A stretch of DNA of 64,000 nt from Penaeicola halotolerans (GCF_016464625.1 NZ_JAEAGO010000003.1:248001-312000); one strand, 5' to 3'; positions 27,560 to 37,513 are shown, counted from the first letter of the stretch. Notes: generated by a model not told the origin, from the letters alone. Translations and numbers: made by a program.

Positions 27560-28555
27560 TTATTTTTTATCTACCACAGGCTGATCCCTGATCTCTCTAA
27601 TGATCTGATAGAGCTCAGGTGCTGTTTGTTCAAATGAACGATACATTTCCTCTACTTTCTCCCTAAAACCCGATTGATCTGGATAGTTGATGGCGACACC
27701 AGCGGCTTCAAGTGCTGCTAATGACTCTGCTTCTGCTTGCTCCCATATTTTGTATTGAAAAGTAGCTGATTCATCTGAGGCTTCTTGAAGCCATTGTTTT
27801 TCTTGCTCAGTCAGATTATTCCAAACTTTGGTGCTGACGATCATGATATCTGGTAGTGCAGTGTGCTCATTGATACTGTAATACTTGCATACCTCATAAT
27901 GCTTAGACGTGAACAGACTTGGTGGATTATTTTCAGCACCATCTACGATACCCTGCTGCAGTGCAGTATATAGCTCACCATAAGATACTGGTGTAGGAGA
28001 TCCTCCAAAATGTTTGACCATAGTGGTGGCAGTATTGCTTTCCATCACCCTGATTTTCATTCCAGATAGATCCTCTGGAGCATTGATCGGTTTATTTTTT
28101 GTATAAAAACTTCTTTTACCAGCATCATAATAGCAAAGCCCTCTCAACCAAAAATCTTCACCTTCAAGCAGAAGTTTCTTACCAATTTCACCTTTGAGTA
28201 CTTGGTCTCTATGGGCATCGTCTCTAAAAAGATAGGGCATGCTAAATACCTGCATAGCTGGAGCAAAACTCTCCATGACTGCCGAGGAGACTTTAGTCAT
28301 TCCCAAACTCCCTATTTGCAGCAGCTCTACAAGTTCTCTTTCTGTACCTAGTTGTTGATTAGGATAGACTTTTACCTGCATCTTCCCATTAGACTTTTCT
28401 TCCACCCTTTGAGCGAGATACAACATCGCTTCATGTACGGGATGTGTGACTCCTAGTCCATGTCCCAGTTTGATCACGCGTACTTGTTGGACTTGCTGAC
28501 ATGCGCCTACTGTAATGAGAAAAGTGACTATAAGAATATATTTAAATAGCTTCAT
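27560..28555 (-). CDS. dctP: TRAP transporter substrate-binding protein (DctP), lipoprotein
   Basis: A 331-residue binding protein. The N-terminus ends in a lipobox-like VGACQQ, so Cys19 is probably lipidated and the protein anchored in the periplasm. KIRVMESNTATTMVKHFGGSPTPV contains the conserved arginine that pairs with the substrate carboxylate, and GIVDGAENNPPS is also typical of DctP. It captures an organic acid, here probably a hexuronate given the flanking uxa genes. Confidence 0.93.
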   Translation of the reverse strand: MKLFKYILIVTFLITVGACQQVQQVRVIKLGHGLGVTHPVHEAMLYLAQRVEEKSNGKMQVKVYPNQQLGTERELVELLQIGSLGMTKVSSAVMESFAPAMQVFSMPYLFRDDAHRDQVLKGEIGKKLLLEGEDFWLRGLCYYDAGKRSFYTKNKPINAPEDLSGMKIRVMESNTATTMVKHFGGSPTPVSYGELYTALQQGIVDGAENNPPSLFTSKHYEVCKYYSINEHTALPDIMIVSTKVWNNLTEQEKQWLQEASDESATFQYKIWEQAEAESLAALEAAGVAINYPDQSGFREKVEEMYRSFEQTAPELYQIIREIRDQPVVDKK

Positions 28556-28590
28556 TTCATACCTTTTTAATTAACGAAGTATGTCCTGCA

Positions 28591-29259
28591 TCATGGATGC
28601 TCAACTTGCGCAATGGTCTTTTTTACTACTATGATTTTATTTTTGAGACCATCATAATCTTTTGATGCTATAGATCTCTGATCAAAAAGCTGCGATCCCA
28701 TACCTACACAGTGTACCCCTGCGCTGAACCAAGACTTTAGATTCTCTTGAGTAGGTTCTACACCTCCTGTAGGCATAAGTAGTACATCTGGCAAAACAGA
28801 TTTGATAGCAGAAATAAAAGCAGGCCCAAGTACATTGCCAGGAAAAGCTTTGATCAAAACAGCTCCTTGGTTTGAAGCTTCATAGACTTCTGATACTGTA
28901 CCGCAACCAGGAATCCAAATCACTTTTTGTCTCATCATCCAGTCGCAGAGGCCTTGTGACCAAATAGGTGATACAAAAAAATCAGCACCAGCAGTATAGT
29001 AAGCTTCAGCAGAAGTGATATCTAAGATTGTCCCGATACCCAAATAGAAGTCCGACCATTCTTTGGCTATTGCTTTCATTTCTTTGAAAACCTCTAAGGA
29101 ATGTACACCTCTATTAGTAAACTCAAAGACTTGAAGTCCCGCCTCTTTCGCAGTTTTCATAACTGTTATGGCGGTTTCTGGATCTTTATGATTAAAGACA
29201 GGAATCAGACCAGAGGACTTCATTGCTGCTAGAAGAACATTAGCATTTTTTATACTCAT
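28591..29259 (-). CDS. eda: KDPG/KHG aldolase
   Basis: A 222-residue class I aldolase. The Schiff-base lysine lies in VLIKAFPGNVLG; FEFTNRG near residue 40 is the position of the usual catalytic glutamate region, and LMPTGGVEPT is the phosphate loop. It splits 2-keto-3-deoxy-6-phosphogluconate into pyruvate and glyceraldehyde-3-phosphate, the last step of the locus. It overlaps kdgK by 4 bp. Confidence 0.93.
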   Translation of the reverse strand: MSIKNANVLLAAMKSSGLIPVFNHKDPETAITVMKTAKEAGLQVFEFTNRGVHSLEVFKEMKAIAKEWSDFYLGIGTILDITSAEAYYTAGADFFVSPIWSQGLCDWMMRQKVIWIPGCGTVSEVYEASNQGAVLIKAFPGNVLGPAFISAIKSVLPDVLLMPTGGVEPTQENLKSWFSAGVHCVGMGSQLFDQRSIASKDYDGLKNKIIVVKKTIAQVEHP

Positions 29260-30251
29260 CTTAATAATTTACCAATGTTATTACCAGAAACCAACGCATT
29301 TACCTCTTCCACAGACACTAAATTAGCATCTCCAGGAATGCTATGCTTCAATACTGATGCGGCTGTTGCAAACTCCACAGCTGCCTCATCCTTCATGTGT
29401 AGTAAACCATATATCAATCCCGCCATGTAGGCATCTCCCCCGCCTATACGATCTACCATGGCGCTCATATCATAGATATTGGAGCGGATAAGTTCTTTCC
29501 CGTTCCAGAGTAGTCCTTGCAGCTTATTATGGGAAGCAGATATGGCTTCTCTTTCCGTTTTGGTGATATACTTGACTTGGGGAAATTGCTTTTGAGCCAA
29601 TTGACAAGCTCCCTCATAATCGACCGCAGTAATCCCTGTACAATTTTCAAAATCCGTCATACCCGCTACAATGATGCTAGACTTACTAATCAAATCTGGC
29701 ATGACATCTTGGGGATTTTGACCATACTGCCACAAATTTCTCCTGTAGTTAATATCTCCACTGATAACCAACCCTTTGTGATTTGCTGCGTCTAAGGCTG
29801 CTCTAGTCCATGCTAGAACACTCGATGAGATGGCAGGCGTGATACCAGTCCAGTGCAACCATGTAGCCCCATCTAATACTTGATCCCAATCTGTATCATT
29901 TGGATCTAAGTGGGCAAAAGCAGACTCAAATCGATCGTAAATGATCTTTGGAGCCCTTTGCATGGCACCATTTTCAAAAAAGTATACACCCATTCTACCA
30001 GCACCATATTGAATGGCGCTTGTATCTACCCCATACTGTCTGAGGTATTGGGCAGCAGCATACCCTAGCTCTTGGTCTGGAAGTACAGTCACATGAGTAG
30101 TATGCAAGCCAAACTGAGCTAATGAAATGGCTACATTGGCCTCAGCGCCACCATAAGTTACTTCAAAATTTTTGGCTTGGACAAACCGCTCATAATTAGC
30201 GGTACTGAGCCTCATCATAACCTCTCCTAAAGTGATGATTTTATGCTCCAT
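29256..30251 (-). CDS. kdgK: 2-keto-3-deoxygluconate kinase (PfkB family)
   Basis: About 331 residues from ATG at 30251 (MEHKIITLGEVMMRL); a TTG four codons earlier is a weaker start. GGAEANVAISLAQFG near residue 38 and VDRIGGGDAYMAGLIYGL near the C-terminus are the two PfkB signatures, the latter with the catalytic Asp. It phosphorylates KDG before cleavage by the aldolase encoded next to it. First gene of the leftward operon, facing the LacI-type operators. Confidence 0.93.
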   Translation of the reverse strand: MEHKIITLGEVMMRLSTANYERFVQAKNFEVTYGGAEANVAISLAQFGLHTTHVTVLPDQELGYAAAQYLRQYGVDTSAIQYGAGRMGVYFFENGAMQRAPKIIYDRFESAFAHLDPNDTDWDQVLDGATWLHWTGITPAISSSVLAWTRAALDAANHKGLVISGDINYRRNLWQYGQNPQDVMPDLISKSSIIVAGMTDFENCTGITAVDYEGACQLAQKQFPQVKYITKTEREAISASHNKLQGLLWNGKELIRSNIYDMSAMVDRIGGGDAYMAGLIYGLLHMKDEAAVEFATAASVLKHSIPGDANLVSVEEVNALVSGNNIGKLLR

Positions 30252-30279
30252 ATACAGATTCAATCATGATAAATAAAAT

Positions 30280-30289
30280 TAATCGATTA
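30280..30289. promoter_or_regulatory. Second candidate LacI-type operator
   Basis: A perfect 10-bp palindrome TAATCGATTA sharing the AATCGATT core with the larger operator 40 bp away, and 29 bp before the kdgK start. A second site of this kind would let the regulator block the leftward operon or loop the DNA. Confidence 0.45.
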
Positions 30290-30319
30290 GCTTTTCTTTT
30301 TCTACTTGTTTTATCTAAC

Positions 30320-30339
30320 TTGTGCAATCGATTGCGCAA
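30320..30339. promoter_or_regulatory. LacI-family operator in the divergent kdgK/uxaA gap
   Basis: TTGTGCAATCGATTGCGCAA is a 20-bp palindrome with one mismatched pair and a central CG, the form expected for LacI/GalR proteins. It lies 18 bp before the uxaA ATG and 69 bp before kdgK. The LacI gene of the locus is the natural binding partner (inference). Confidence 0.8.
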
Positions 30340-30356
30340 TATAAACAAAAATTCTA

Positions 30357-32003
30357 ATGAACCATAAAATTTTACAGACTCATCCAAAAGATAACGTTTT
30401 AGTTGCTTTAAAGGATCTATCAACAGGAGAAACTATTGTTTTTAATGATAAAGCCATCGAAATAAAAAATGATATTCCAGCTAAACATAAGTTTGCAATC
30501 GATGATTTGTGCAACGGTACGCACATTTATATGTATGGTGGTATCGTAGGAAAAACAACTACCTCAATAGCTTCTGGAGAGTTACTCACTACACTAAATG
30601 TAAAGCATGAGGCAAATGACTTTGGACAGAAAGAGGGCAATTATCATTGGGAGACTCCAGATATAAGCCGCTTTAAAAATAAGACATTTCTAGGGTATCA
30701 TAGAGCTGATGGCCAAGTAGGTACTGATAACTATTGGCTTGTAATACCTTTGGTTTTTTGTGAAAACAGGAATGTTGAAATCATCAAACAGGCTTTTATA
30801 GATGAGCTTGGATTTGCTAAACCGAACCCATTCAAAAAACTGGTCAAAGAAATGGCCTCCTTGTATGAAAGTGGTGATCAGAAAAGCATCCAAACCCTAA
30901 CTGTAGAAGCGGTCACTCAAAAATCTGATAAAAAGCTTTTCAATCAGATAGATGGTATCAAATTTCTAACACACCAAGGTGGCTGTGGTGGTATCAGACA
31001 AGATTCAGAGATGCTTTGCGCATTATTGGCAGGCTATATCAATAATCCCAATGTAGCTGGAGCTACTGTCCTTAGTCTGGGTTGTCAAAATGCCCAAACA
31101 AGTTTGTTAGAATCAAAACTGGATGCGATCAATCCGAACTTGACAAAGCCTGTTATTATTTTAGAACAACAAAAAGAAGGTACTGAGATGCAACTTTTAT
31201 CTCAGGCTATCAAGCAGACATTCTTAGCGATGGCAGACGCCAATGAGCTCAAAAGATCTCCCGCCCCACTAAGTAAACTGACAATAGGGCTAGAATGTGG
31301 CGGCTCTGATGGTTTCTCAGGCATATCTGCCAATCCTGCTGTAGGTTATGCTTCTGACCTTATCGTAGCATTGGGTGGCAAAGCGATGCTTTCGGAATTT
31401 CCAGAGCTCTGTGGAGTCGAGCAAGACCTGATCAATCGCTGTGTAGATAATCACACCTCCGATAAATTCAGCTCACTAATGAAAGCCTATGCTGCATCTG
31501 CAGAGGCTGTAGGCTCAGGATTTGATATGAATCCATCGCCAGGCAATATCAAAGATGGACTCATCACTGATGCGATGAAATCTTCTGGAGCTGCCAAAAA
31601 AGGTGGTACATCTCCCGTATCTGATGTGCTTGACTATGGTGAGTATGCTACCAAACCAGGACTCAATCTCCTCTGTACACCTGGCAATGACGTGGAAAGC
31701 ACCACTGCTATGGCAGGATCTGGTGCAAATATTATACTGTTTACCACAGGGCTTGGGACGCCTACTGGCAATCCTATCTCCCCTGTCATCAAGATTTCAT
31801 CCAATACAGCTTTGGCTAGACGAATGCCTGATATCATAGATATAGATGCAGGTCCTATCATTGCTGGTGAAAAAAATATACAAGAGATGGGAGAAGAAAT
31901 ACTTGAATTCATCATCCAAGTAGCTAGTGGCGAAATCAAAACTAAAGCACAACTCTTAGATCAAGATGACTTTATCCCTTGGAAAAGAGGGGTGTCGCTT
32001 TGA
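30357..32003 (+). CDS. uxaA: Altronate dehydratase
   Basis: A 548-residue enzyme of the UxaA/GarD family. The first 90 residues form the SAF domain (LVALKDLSTGE, IPAKHKFAIDDL); the catalytic domain follows with HQGGCGGIRQDSEMLC, CQNAQTSLLES and LECGGSDGFSGISANPAVG, whose cysteines and acids bind the metal. It dehydrates D-altronate to KDG. First gene of the rightward operon; its stop lies 44 bp before the LacI-regulator start. Confidence 0.94.
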   Translation: MNHKILQTHPKDNVLVALKDLSTGETIVFNDKAIEIKNDIPAKHKFAIDDLCNGTHIYMYGGIVGKTTTSIASGELLTTLNVKHEANDFGQKEGNYHWETPDISRFKNKTFLGYHRADGQVGTDNYWLVIPLVFCENRNVEIIKQAFIDELGFAKPNPFKKLVKEMASLYESGDQKSIQTLTVEAVTQKSDKKLFNQIDGIKFLTHQGGCGGIRQDSEMLCALLAGYINNPNVAGATVLSLGCQNAQTSLLESKLDAINPNLTKPVIILEQQKEGTEMQLLSQAIKQTFLAMADANELKRSPAPLSKLTIGLECGGSDGFSGISANPAVGYASDLIVALGGKAMLSEFPELCGVEQDLINRCVDNHTSDKFSSLMKAYAASAEAVGSGFDMNPSPGNIKDGLITDAMKSSGAAKKGGTSPVSDVLDYGEYATKPGLNLLCTPGNDVESTTAMAGSGANIILFTTGLGTPTGNPISPVIKISSNTALARRMPDIIDIDAGPIIAGEKNIQEMGEEILEFIIQVASGEIKTKAQLLDQDDFIPWKRGVSL

Positions 32004-32047
32004 GCTTGTCTAGAAGGCTCAAGAGATATACCTATAATAAAAAAGAT

Positions 32048-33073
32048 ATGAAACAAGACAGGGCAACCATACATGATATTGCTAAAAAGCTGAATACAAC
32101 TGCCTCTACTGTATCTAGAGCACTCAATAATCACCCGAGAATATCAGAGGCCACTAAGAAGCAAGTACTCAAAATGGCTAAGAAGTTAAACTATCAGCCC
32201 AATCACATTGCTTCTGCATTACGTAGCGGAAGAAGTAGACTAATCGGAGTCGTCTTACCAACGATCAATCGTAACTTCTTCTCCTCTGTGATTAGAGGAA
32301 TAGAAGAAATCGCCAATAACCTCGACTACAAAGTCATCATTACCCAGTCTTATGAAGACTATGAAAAAGAAGTACAGACAGTAGAAGCACTCCTCAATGC
32401 TCGAGTAGACGGCATCATCGCCTCTATCGGTAAAAACACTGAAAATTTTGATCACTTCAAAAAAGTATTAAAAAAAGGAATTCCGCTTGTGCTGTTCGAT
32501 AGGATATCAAATGAATTAGAAGTCAGCCAAGTAGTCATTGATGACCATTTAGGTGCCTATCAGACAGCAGATCACTTGATCAAGCAAGGGTGTAAACGCA
32601 TCGTCCACTTCACTTCTTCGCAGAAAATCAATATCTACAAAGAACGAAAGCGTGGATACGAAGATGCGCTCAAAGAACATGGGCTTCCTGTAGATCCTGA
32701 GCTAGTAGTGCTGTCCAATATGCAACTAGAAGATGGCCGACAAGCCATGCTTCAAATCATAGAAAAGGGAATTCCATTTGATGGTGTTTTCTCTGCATCT
32801 GACTATGCGGCCATGGGCGCAATGCAAGTATTGAAAGAAAAAGGCTTCAAAATCCCAAGTCAAGTGAAAATTGCTGGATTTGGAGACGAACCCTTTACAT
32901 CATTTACAGAGCCATCTATCACTACAGTCGATCAAAAAAGTATCCCGATGGGACGCATCACTGCCGAAACCTTCTTTGAACTACTCAAATCAGATCCAAA
33001 GCAAAGTGTCCCACAGCGAACAATCTTAAAGCCTGAGCTCATTATCAGAGACTCTAGTAAAAAAACCAAATAG
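32048..33073 (+). CDS. LacI-family transcriptional regulator of hexuronate use
   Basis: About 341 residues from ATG at 32048 (MKQDRATIHDIAKKLN); an upstream in-frame ATG overlapping uxaA is out of register with the family. HDIAKKLNTTASTVSRALNN is the helix-turn-helix and PNHIASALRSGRS the hinge that reads the operator centre. The periplasmic-binding-protein-like ligand domain follows to the end. Its place between uxaA and uxaC and the palindromes in the divergent gap suggest a local repressor relieved by a pathway intermediate. Confidence 0.92.
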   Translation: MKQDRATIHDIAKKLNTTASTVSRALNNHPRISEATKKQVLKMAKKLNYQPNHIASALRSGRSRLIGVVLPTINRNFFSSVIRGIEEIANNLDYKVIITQSYEDYEKEVQTVEALLNARVDGIIASIGKNTENFDHFKKVLKKGIPLVLFDRISNELEVSQVVIDDHLGAYQTADHLIKQGCKRIVHFTSSQKINIYKERKRGYEDALKEHGLPVDPELVVLSNMQLEDGRQAMLQIIEKGIPFDGVFSASDYAAMGAMQVLKEKGFKIPSQVKIAGFGDEPFTSFTEPSITTVDQKSIPMGRITAETFFELLKSDPKQSVPQRTILKPELIIRDSSKKTK

Positions 33074-33082
33074 CCTATTAAC

Positions 33083-34507
33083 ATGGACAATTCAGTTTTA
33101 AAACAACAAAAATTTCTATCCGAAGACTTCCTACTTCAAAATGAGTTTGGAAGACTTTTATACCATAATCATGCAGCCCATCAGCCTATCATAGACTACC
33201 ACTGTCACTTATCACCTCAAGCGATCGCTGACAATCATACCTTTGCTAATATCTCTCAATCATGGCTAGCAGGCGATCACTATAAGTGGAGAGCTATGCG
33301 TACTCTGGGTATCAATGAGAAGTATATCACTGGGAGTGCCTCAGATGAGCAGAAATTTCAAAAGTGGGCTGCTACTGTGCCTTACACGCTTCGCAACCCA
33401 CTCTTTCATTGGACGCACTTGGAGCTTCAAAGATATTTTGATATCGATCAACTTTTAACGACAAATACGGCACAGGAGATCTATCAAGAGACTACCGCAA
33501 AACTCCAAACTCAGGACTATCGAGTAATCGGCCTAACCAAAAAAATGAATGTAGAGGTTATCTGCACGACTGATGATCCTACAGATGATCTTGCACATCA
33601 TATCAAGGCTAAAAATCAAGGTGATGGTCCCAAACTCTACCCCACATTCAGGCCTGACAAAGCCTATGCAGTAGAAAATTCAAAAACTTACACTAAATAT
33701 CTATCCCAACTTGAGTCTGTCAGCGGTATCATGATTAGCCGATATTCAGATCTTTTGCAAGCATTAGCTCAGCGAATAGATTTCTTTCACAACCATGGAT
33801 GTAGGCTATCCGATCATGGACTAGAGCAACTATACTACTTTGAAAGTGATCCTTACGATATTGAAAATCTCTTTAAAAAAGTACTGACAGGCCAGCAACT
33901 TGATGTAGCAGAGGTACAGTATTTTAAATTTAGAACACTCGTATCATTGAGTAAAATGTACCATAGTAAAGGCTGGACTCAACAGTTTCATTTAGGTGCT
34001 TTGCGCAATACAAATGAACGAATGCTCAGTAAACTAGGGCCAGATACTGGGTTTGATTCTATAGGAGATTTCTCTCAAGCCCGTGCACTTGCAGGATTTC
34101 TCAATCTCCTAGATAAGACGGATCAACTTTCCCAGACCATCTTGTATAATCTCAATCCTGCCGATAATGAAGTTTTTGCCACAATGACAGGCAACTTCAA
34201 TGATGGCTCTGTAAAAGGCAAAGTCCAATATGGATCTGGATGGTGGTTTTTGGATCAAAAAGACGGCATGGAAAAGCAAATCAATGCGCTATCAAACATG
34301 GGAATGTTGAGTTGTTTTGTAGGCATGCTAACTGACTCTCGTAGCTTTTTATCCTTTCCTAGACATGAGTATTTCCGTAGGACGCTCTGCAACCTGATAG
34401 GCAGAGATGTTGCCAATGGAGAGCTTCCTGCAGATGAAGCTTGGCTAGGCAAAATCGTATCAGATATCTGCTATCACAATGCCAAAAACTACTTTAAGTT
34501 TGGCTAA
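33083..34507 (+). CDS. uxaC: Glucuronate/galacturonate isomerase
   Basis: A 474-residue amidohydrolase-fold enzyme. IDYHCHLSPQAIADN carries the first His-x-His metal ligands, VICTTDDPTDDLAHH and the later LGALRNTN are typical of UxaC, and WFLDQKDGMEKQ lies near the C-terminal active-site loop. It converts D-galacturonate to D-tagaturonate or D-glucuronate to D-fructuronate. It starts 9 bp after the regulator gene. Confidence 0.95.
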   Translation: MDNSVLKQQKFLSEDFLLQNEFGRLLYHNHAAHQPIIDYHCHLSPQAIADNHTFANISQSWLAGDHYKWRAMRTLGINEKYITGSASDEQKFQKWAATVPYTLRNPLFHWTHLELQRYFDIDQLLTTNTAQEIYQETTAKLQTQDYRVIGLTKKMNVEVICTTDDPTDDLAHHIKAKNQGDGPKLYPTFRPDKAYAVENSKTYTKYLSQLESVSGIMISRYSDLLQALAQRIDFFHNHGCRLSDHGLEQLYYFESDPYDIENLFKKVLTGQQLDVAEVQYFKFRTLVSLSKMYHSKGWTQQFHLGALRNTNERMLSKLGPDTGFDSIGDFSQARALAGFLNLLDKTDQLSQTILYNLNPADNEVFATMTGNFNDGSVKGKVQYGSGWWFLDQKDGMEKQINALSNMGMLSCFVGMLTDSRSFLSFPRHEYFRRTLCNLIGRDVANGELPADEAWLGKIVSDICYHNAKNYFKFG

Positions 34508-34525
34508 CTATAGCTATTTGATGAT

Positions 34526-35953
34526 ATGAATGAATTGAATAAAAATACCGCTAATAAAATACACCGTCCTGTGAAAGTACTTCAGTATGGTGAGGGTAAT
34601 TTCTTGAGAGGATTTGTTGACTGGATGATCGATATCGCTAATGAGAAGACTGACTTCAATGGCAATGTCCAACTAGTGCAGCCTCTACCTCAAGGTCTAA
34701 CCGAACTGATCAAAAAACAAGACGGACTGTATCATGTACTCCTTCAAGGCATTGAGGAAGGTCAAGCTAAGGAGTCCAGTAGACTAATTACCTGTATTGC
34801 TGACATTCTCAATCCATATGAGGATTATGCAGCTTATTTAAACTTGGGTACCAATCCTGATTTGAGATTTGTCATATCAAATACCACAGAAGCGGGGATT
34901 ACATTTGATCACACGGATTCAGATTATAGTAAGTTACCCACTACCTTTCCAGCGAAGCTTACCACCCTCTTGTATCATCGATACCTTCACTTCGATGGGG
35001 CTACAGAAAAAGGCCTTATCATCATTCCTTGTGAACTAATAGATCAAAATGGCAATCAACTACGTGATTGTATTTTGAACTACATCTCTCTTTGGCAACT
35101 TCCGGCTGCCTTCGCTGATTGGGTACTATCAAGCAACACCTTTTGTAATACCCTTGTTGATAGGATTGTCCCCGGATTTCCTAAAGACACAATACAACAA
35201 GTTCAGCAAAAATTAGGATTTACAGATCAGCTTGTTGTGACAGCAGAGCATTTTCATCTCTGGGTAATTGAAGCACCAGATCATGTTGCAAAAGAGTTTC
35301 CACTACACAAGGCCGGACTTCAAGTCAAATTTGTCAAAGATCTTACACCCTACAGAACTAGAAAAGTAAGGATATTAAATGGAGGACACACCGCCATGGT
35401 TCCTCTAGCCTATCTATATGGTCTTAGGACAGTACGAGAAGCTGTCGAAGACTCAAAGTTAGGAACCTTTATAAAAGCAGCCATCTATGAAGAAATCATC
35501 CCCACATTAGATCTGCCAGAAGATGAGTTAAACAGCTTTGCGGATGATGTCTTGGTGAGATTTGCCAACCCATATATCAGACATGAATTATCCTCCATAG
35601 CCCTAAATAGTATTGCTAAATTTAAAGTTAGAGTATTGCCGTCACTCCTTAAATACCATGAAATAAAAGGGACATGGCCTAAAAACTTAATTCTTTCATT
35701 TGCTGCATTGATACGTTTTTATAAAGGATCGCAAGATGGCATAGCACTTCCACTCAAAGATGATGATGAAGTACTCGCCTTCTTTAAGGAAGTTTGGAAA
35801 AACAGCTCCTTAGAAACATTAGTAAATACCGTCTTGTCTGAAAAAAAACTTTGGGGAGAAGATTTGACAAAATACCCAAATTTAGCTGCCGAAATAAAAC
35901 AATCACTTATCACCTTAGAGCAGCAAATCAACGCCTCAACTAATTCTGCTTAA
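34526..35953 (+). CDS. uxaB: Tagaturonate reductase (altronate oxidoreductase)
   Basis: A 475-residue member of the mannitol dehydrogenase family. VLQYGEGNFLRGFVDWMID is the nucleotide-binding start, and RKVRILNGGHTAMVPLAYL near residue 290 holds the conserved Lys/Asn/His active-site set. With UxaC and UxaA in the same operon, reduction of D-tagaturonate to D-altronate is the fitting reaction, completing the galacturonate branch. Confidence 0.93.
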   Translation: MNELNKNTANKIHRPVKVLQYGEGNFLRGFVDWMIDIANEKTDFNGNVQLVQPLPQGLTELIKKQDGLYHVLLQGIEEGQAKESSRLITCIADILNPYEDYAAYLNLGTNPDLRFVISNTTEAGITFDHTDSDYSKLPTTFPAKLTTLLYHRYLHFDGATEKGLIIIPCELIDQNGNQLRDCILNYISLWQLPAAFADWVLSSNTFCNTLVDRIVPGFPKDTIQQVQQKLGFTDQLVVTAEHFHLWVIEAPDHVAKEFPLHKAGLQVKFVKDLTPYRTRKVRILNGGHTAMVPLAYLYGLRTVREAVEDSKLGTFIKAAIYEEIIPTLDLPEDELNSFADDVLVRFANPYIRHELSSIALNSIAKFKVRVLPSLLKYHEIKGTWPKNLILSFAALIRFYKGSQDGIALPLKDDDEVLAFFKEVWKNSSLETLVNTVLSEKKLWGEDLTKYPNLAAEIKQSLITLEQQINASTNSA

Positions 35954-36044
35954 TCAGTCCAAAACTCATTATATAATGAAAAAGAAGTTACTTAAATGAA
36001 AACGACCTCTTTATATTAACTTTATAGCCTACCAGACGCACAAG

Positions 36045-37289
36045 ATGCCTGTCATGAAGAGGATTTATAGCTTTATCATATTATGCTTTCTCAGCAGCTG
36101 TGCTCATCAGCAGCAGCTCGAGCAAGACATCCTACAGATACAAGAGAAATATGAGCTGATGGGTGGCATAGTGGTGACCTTTGATGATCGTGAGATATTA
36201 AGTCAAATTCCTTTTGGAGTCGCAGACCTCAAGCAAAACATTCCTGTCACTGACCAAACCTTCTTTAGAGTAGCAAGCATTTCCAAAACGATCACCGCGA
36301 TGGCATTTATGCTACTTGTAGATGATGAAAAAGTTTCTCTAGATGATGACATCAGTGAGATACTCGGTTATACAGTAAGACAACCTGATTTTCCACAGCA
36401 GCCTATCACGCCTCGAATGCTCCTATCCCACACTTCCTCTCTGGTGGATGGTAAGCACTATGATGATTTTTTATCAGCTTTAGCGAAAGACACAGTTCCG
36501 CCACTAGCATCTCTCATCCAAGAAGGTGGACGCTTTTACAGCCAGTCAAACTTTATACAGCATGCACCTGGATCTTTCTTTAGCTATTCCAATATCAACT
36601 ATGTAATCCTTGGTACCCTAGTAGAAAAAATCAGTCAACAACGATTTGACATTTTTTGTGAAGAAAATCTCTTCAAACCACTATCCATTGAAGGTAGTTT
36701 TTCAGTAGAAAATCTATCTGATAGTGCCTCTGTAGCAGTGCTGTATCGAAAAATAAATGGCAATTGGAAAGCCCAAGCAGACAGCGCTATGATTCCTATC
36801 CAAAGAATGCCATTACTTACTAATTACATTCCGGGTACTAATGCCGTTTTATTTTCTCCACAAGGAGGACTTAGAATCACCGCTACTGATCTTAGCAAAA
36901 TATGGCAACTAATACTCAATGAAGGGCAACATAAGGGTAAACAGATAATTTCTCCATCAGTGATTAAGCAAATGACTCAAGCCAGCTATGAATATGATGG
37001 AACAAATGGAGATCATGCACAAGGCCTCTTTAATAGTTGGGGATTAGGCATCCACCGAATCATCGGAAATAAGGGTTTGGACAAAGTTTTTGAGCAAAGT
37101 GAGCTAGTCTATGGCCACCCTGGAGAAGCCTATGGACTGGTTTCAGGAGCATACATAGATCCCGACAAAAAGTATGGAGTAATTTTTATCACCAATGGAA
37201 GCGGAAAAGGATATCAAAATGGCGAACGCTCCGCTTTTTATGAAGTAGAAGCCGCTATTTACCAGGCAGTAAGTAGGTCTCTTGAATAG
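36045..37289 (+). CDS. Serine hydrolase of the beta-lactamase/class C family, lipoprotein
   Basis: A 414-residue protein (ATG three codons later, MKRIYSF, is also possible). A lipobox LSSC near residue 20 indicates a lipid-anchored periplasmic protein. VASISKTITAM is the SxxK catalytic motif and YSNINY the YxN motif; the C-terminal HPGEAYG is in the KTG position. Such proteins can be peptidases, esterases or true beta-lactamases; the sequence does not decide. The gene is followed by the repeat-rich gap. Confidence 0.85.
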   Translation: MPVMKRIYSFIILCFLSSCAHQQQLEQDILQIQEKYELMGGIVVTFDDREILSQIPFGVADLKQNIPVTDQTFFRVASISKTITAMAFMLLVDDEKVSLDDDISEILGYTVRQPDFPQQPITPRMLLSHTSSLVDGKHYDDFLSALAKDTVPPLASLIQEGGRFYSQSNFIQHAPGSFFSYSNINYVILGTLVEKISQQRFDIFCEENLFKPLSIEGSFSVENLSDSASVAVLYRKINGNWKAQADSAMIPIQRMPLLTNYIPGTNAVLFSPQGGLRITATDLSKIWQLILNEGQHKGKQIISPSVIKQMTQASYEYDGTNGDHAQGLFNSWGLGIHRIIGNKGLDKVFEQSELVYGHPGEAYGLVSGAYIDPDKKYGVIFITNGSGKGYQNGERSAFYEVEAAIYQAVSRSLE

Positions 37290-37335
37290 CCATAATTGAG
37301 AGATTATCATGATGCTTTCCACCTCAAACACCCCT

Positions 37336-37362
37336 CGTAGAGACGCGATTTATCGCGTCTTA
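37336..37362. repeat. Palindromic repeat with the CGTAGAGACG family start
   Basis: AGACGCGAT and ATCGCGTCT form a perfect 9-bp stem with a 2-base loop, preceded by CGTAG. A diverged counterpart lies inverted at 55780-55809. Repeats beginning this way are common intergenic palindromes in several phyla. Confidence 0.6.
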
Positions 37363-37413
37363 TCTACATACAACCAACCGATCATAAAAAGCACCTATAG
37401 CAGTAAGCTACCT

Positions 37414-37513
37414 GCATTGTCACCCTGAGGCACGAAGGCCTGCCTCCTGAAGGCTTGCCTCACGAATGGAGGGATCTAGGAGCAGCCCGCTATTGAACAA
37501 ACGAGATCATGAC
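37414..37513 (+). repeat. Dispersed repeat R2, copy near the 37.8-kb element
   Basis: About 100 bp running from GCATTGTCACCCTGAGG to AACAAACGAGATCATGAC. It matches, in reverse orientation, the copy at 55535-55634 through shared blocks at both ends and in the middle (GAGGGATCT.GGAG.AGC.CGCT). No reading frame is conserved, so it looks like a non-coding dispersed repeat. Confidence 0.65.

Noticed and set aside
30494-30515. Third LacI operator inside uxaA (GCAATCGAT...GTGCAA)
   Set aside because: Only half-sites are similar, the spacing is wrong and it lies in conserved coding sequence.
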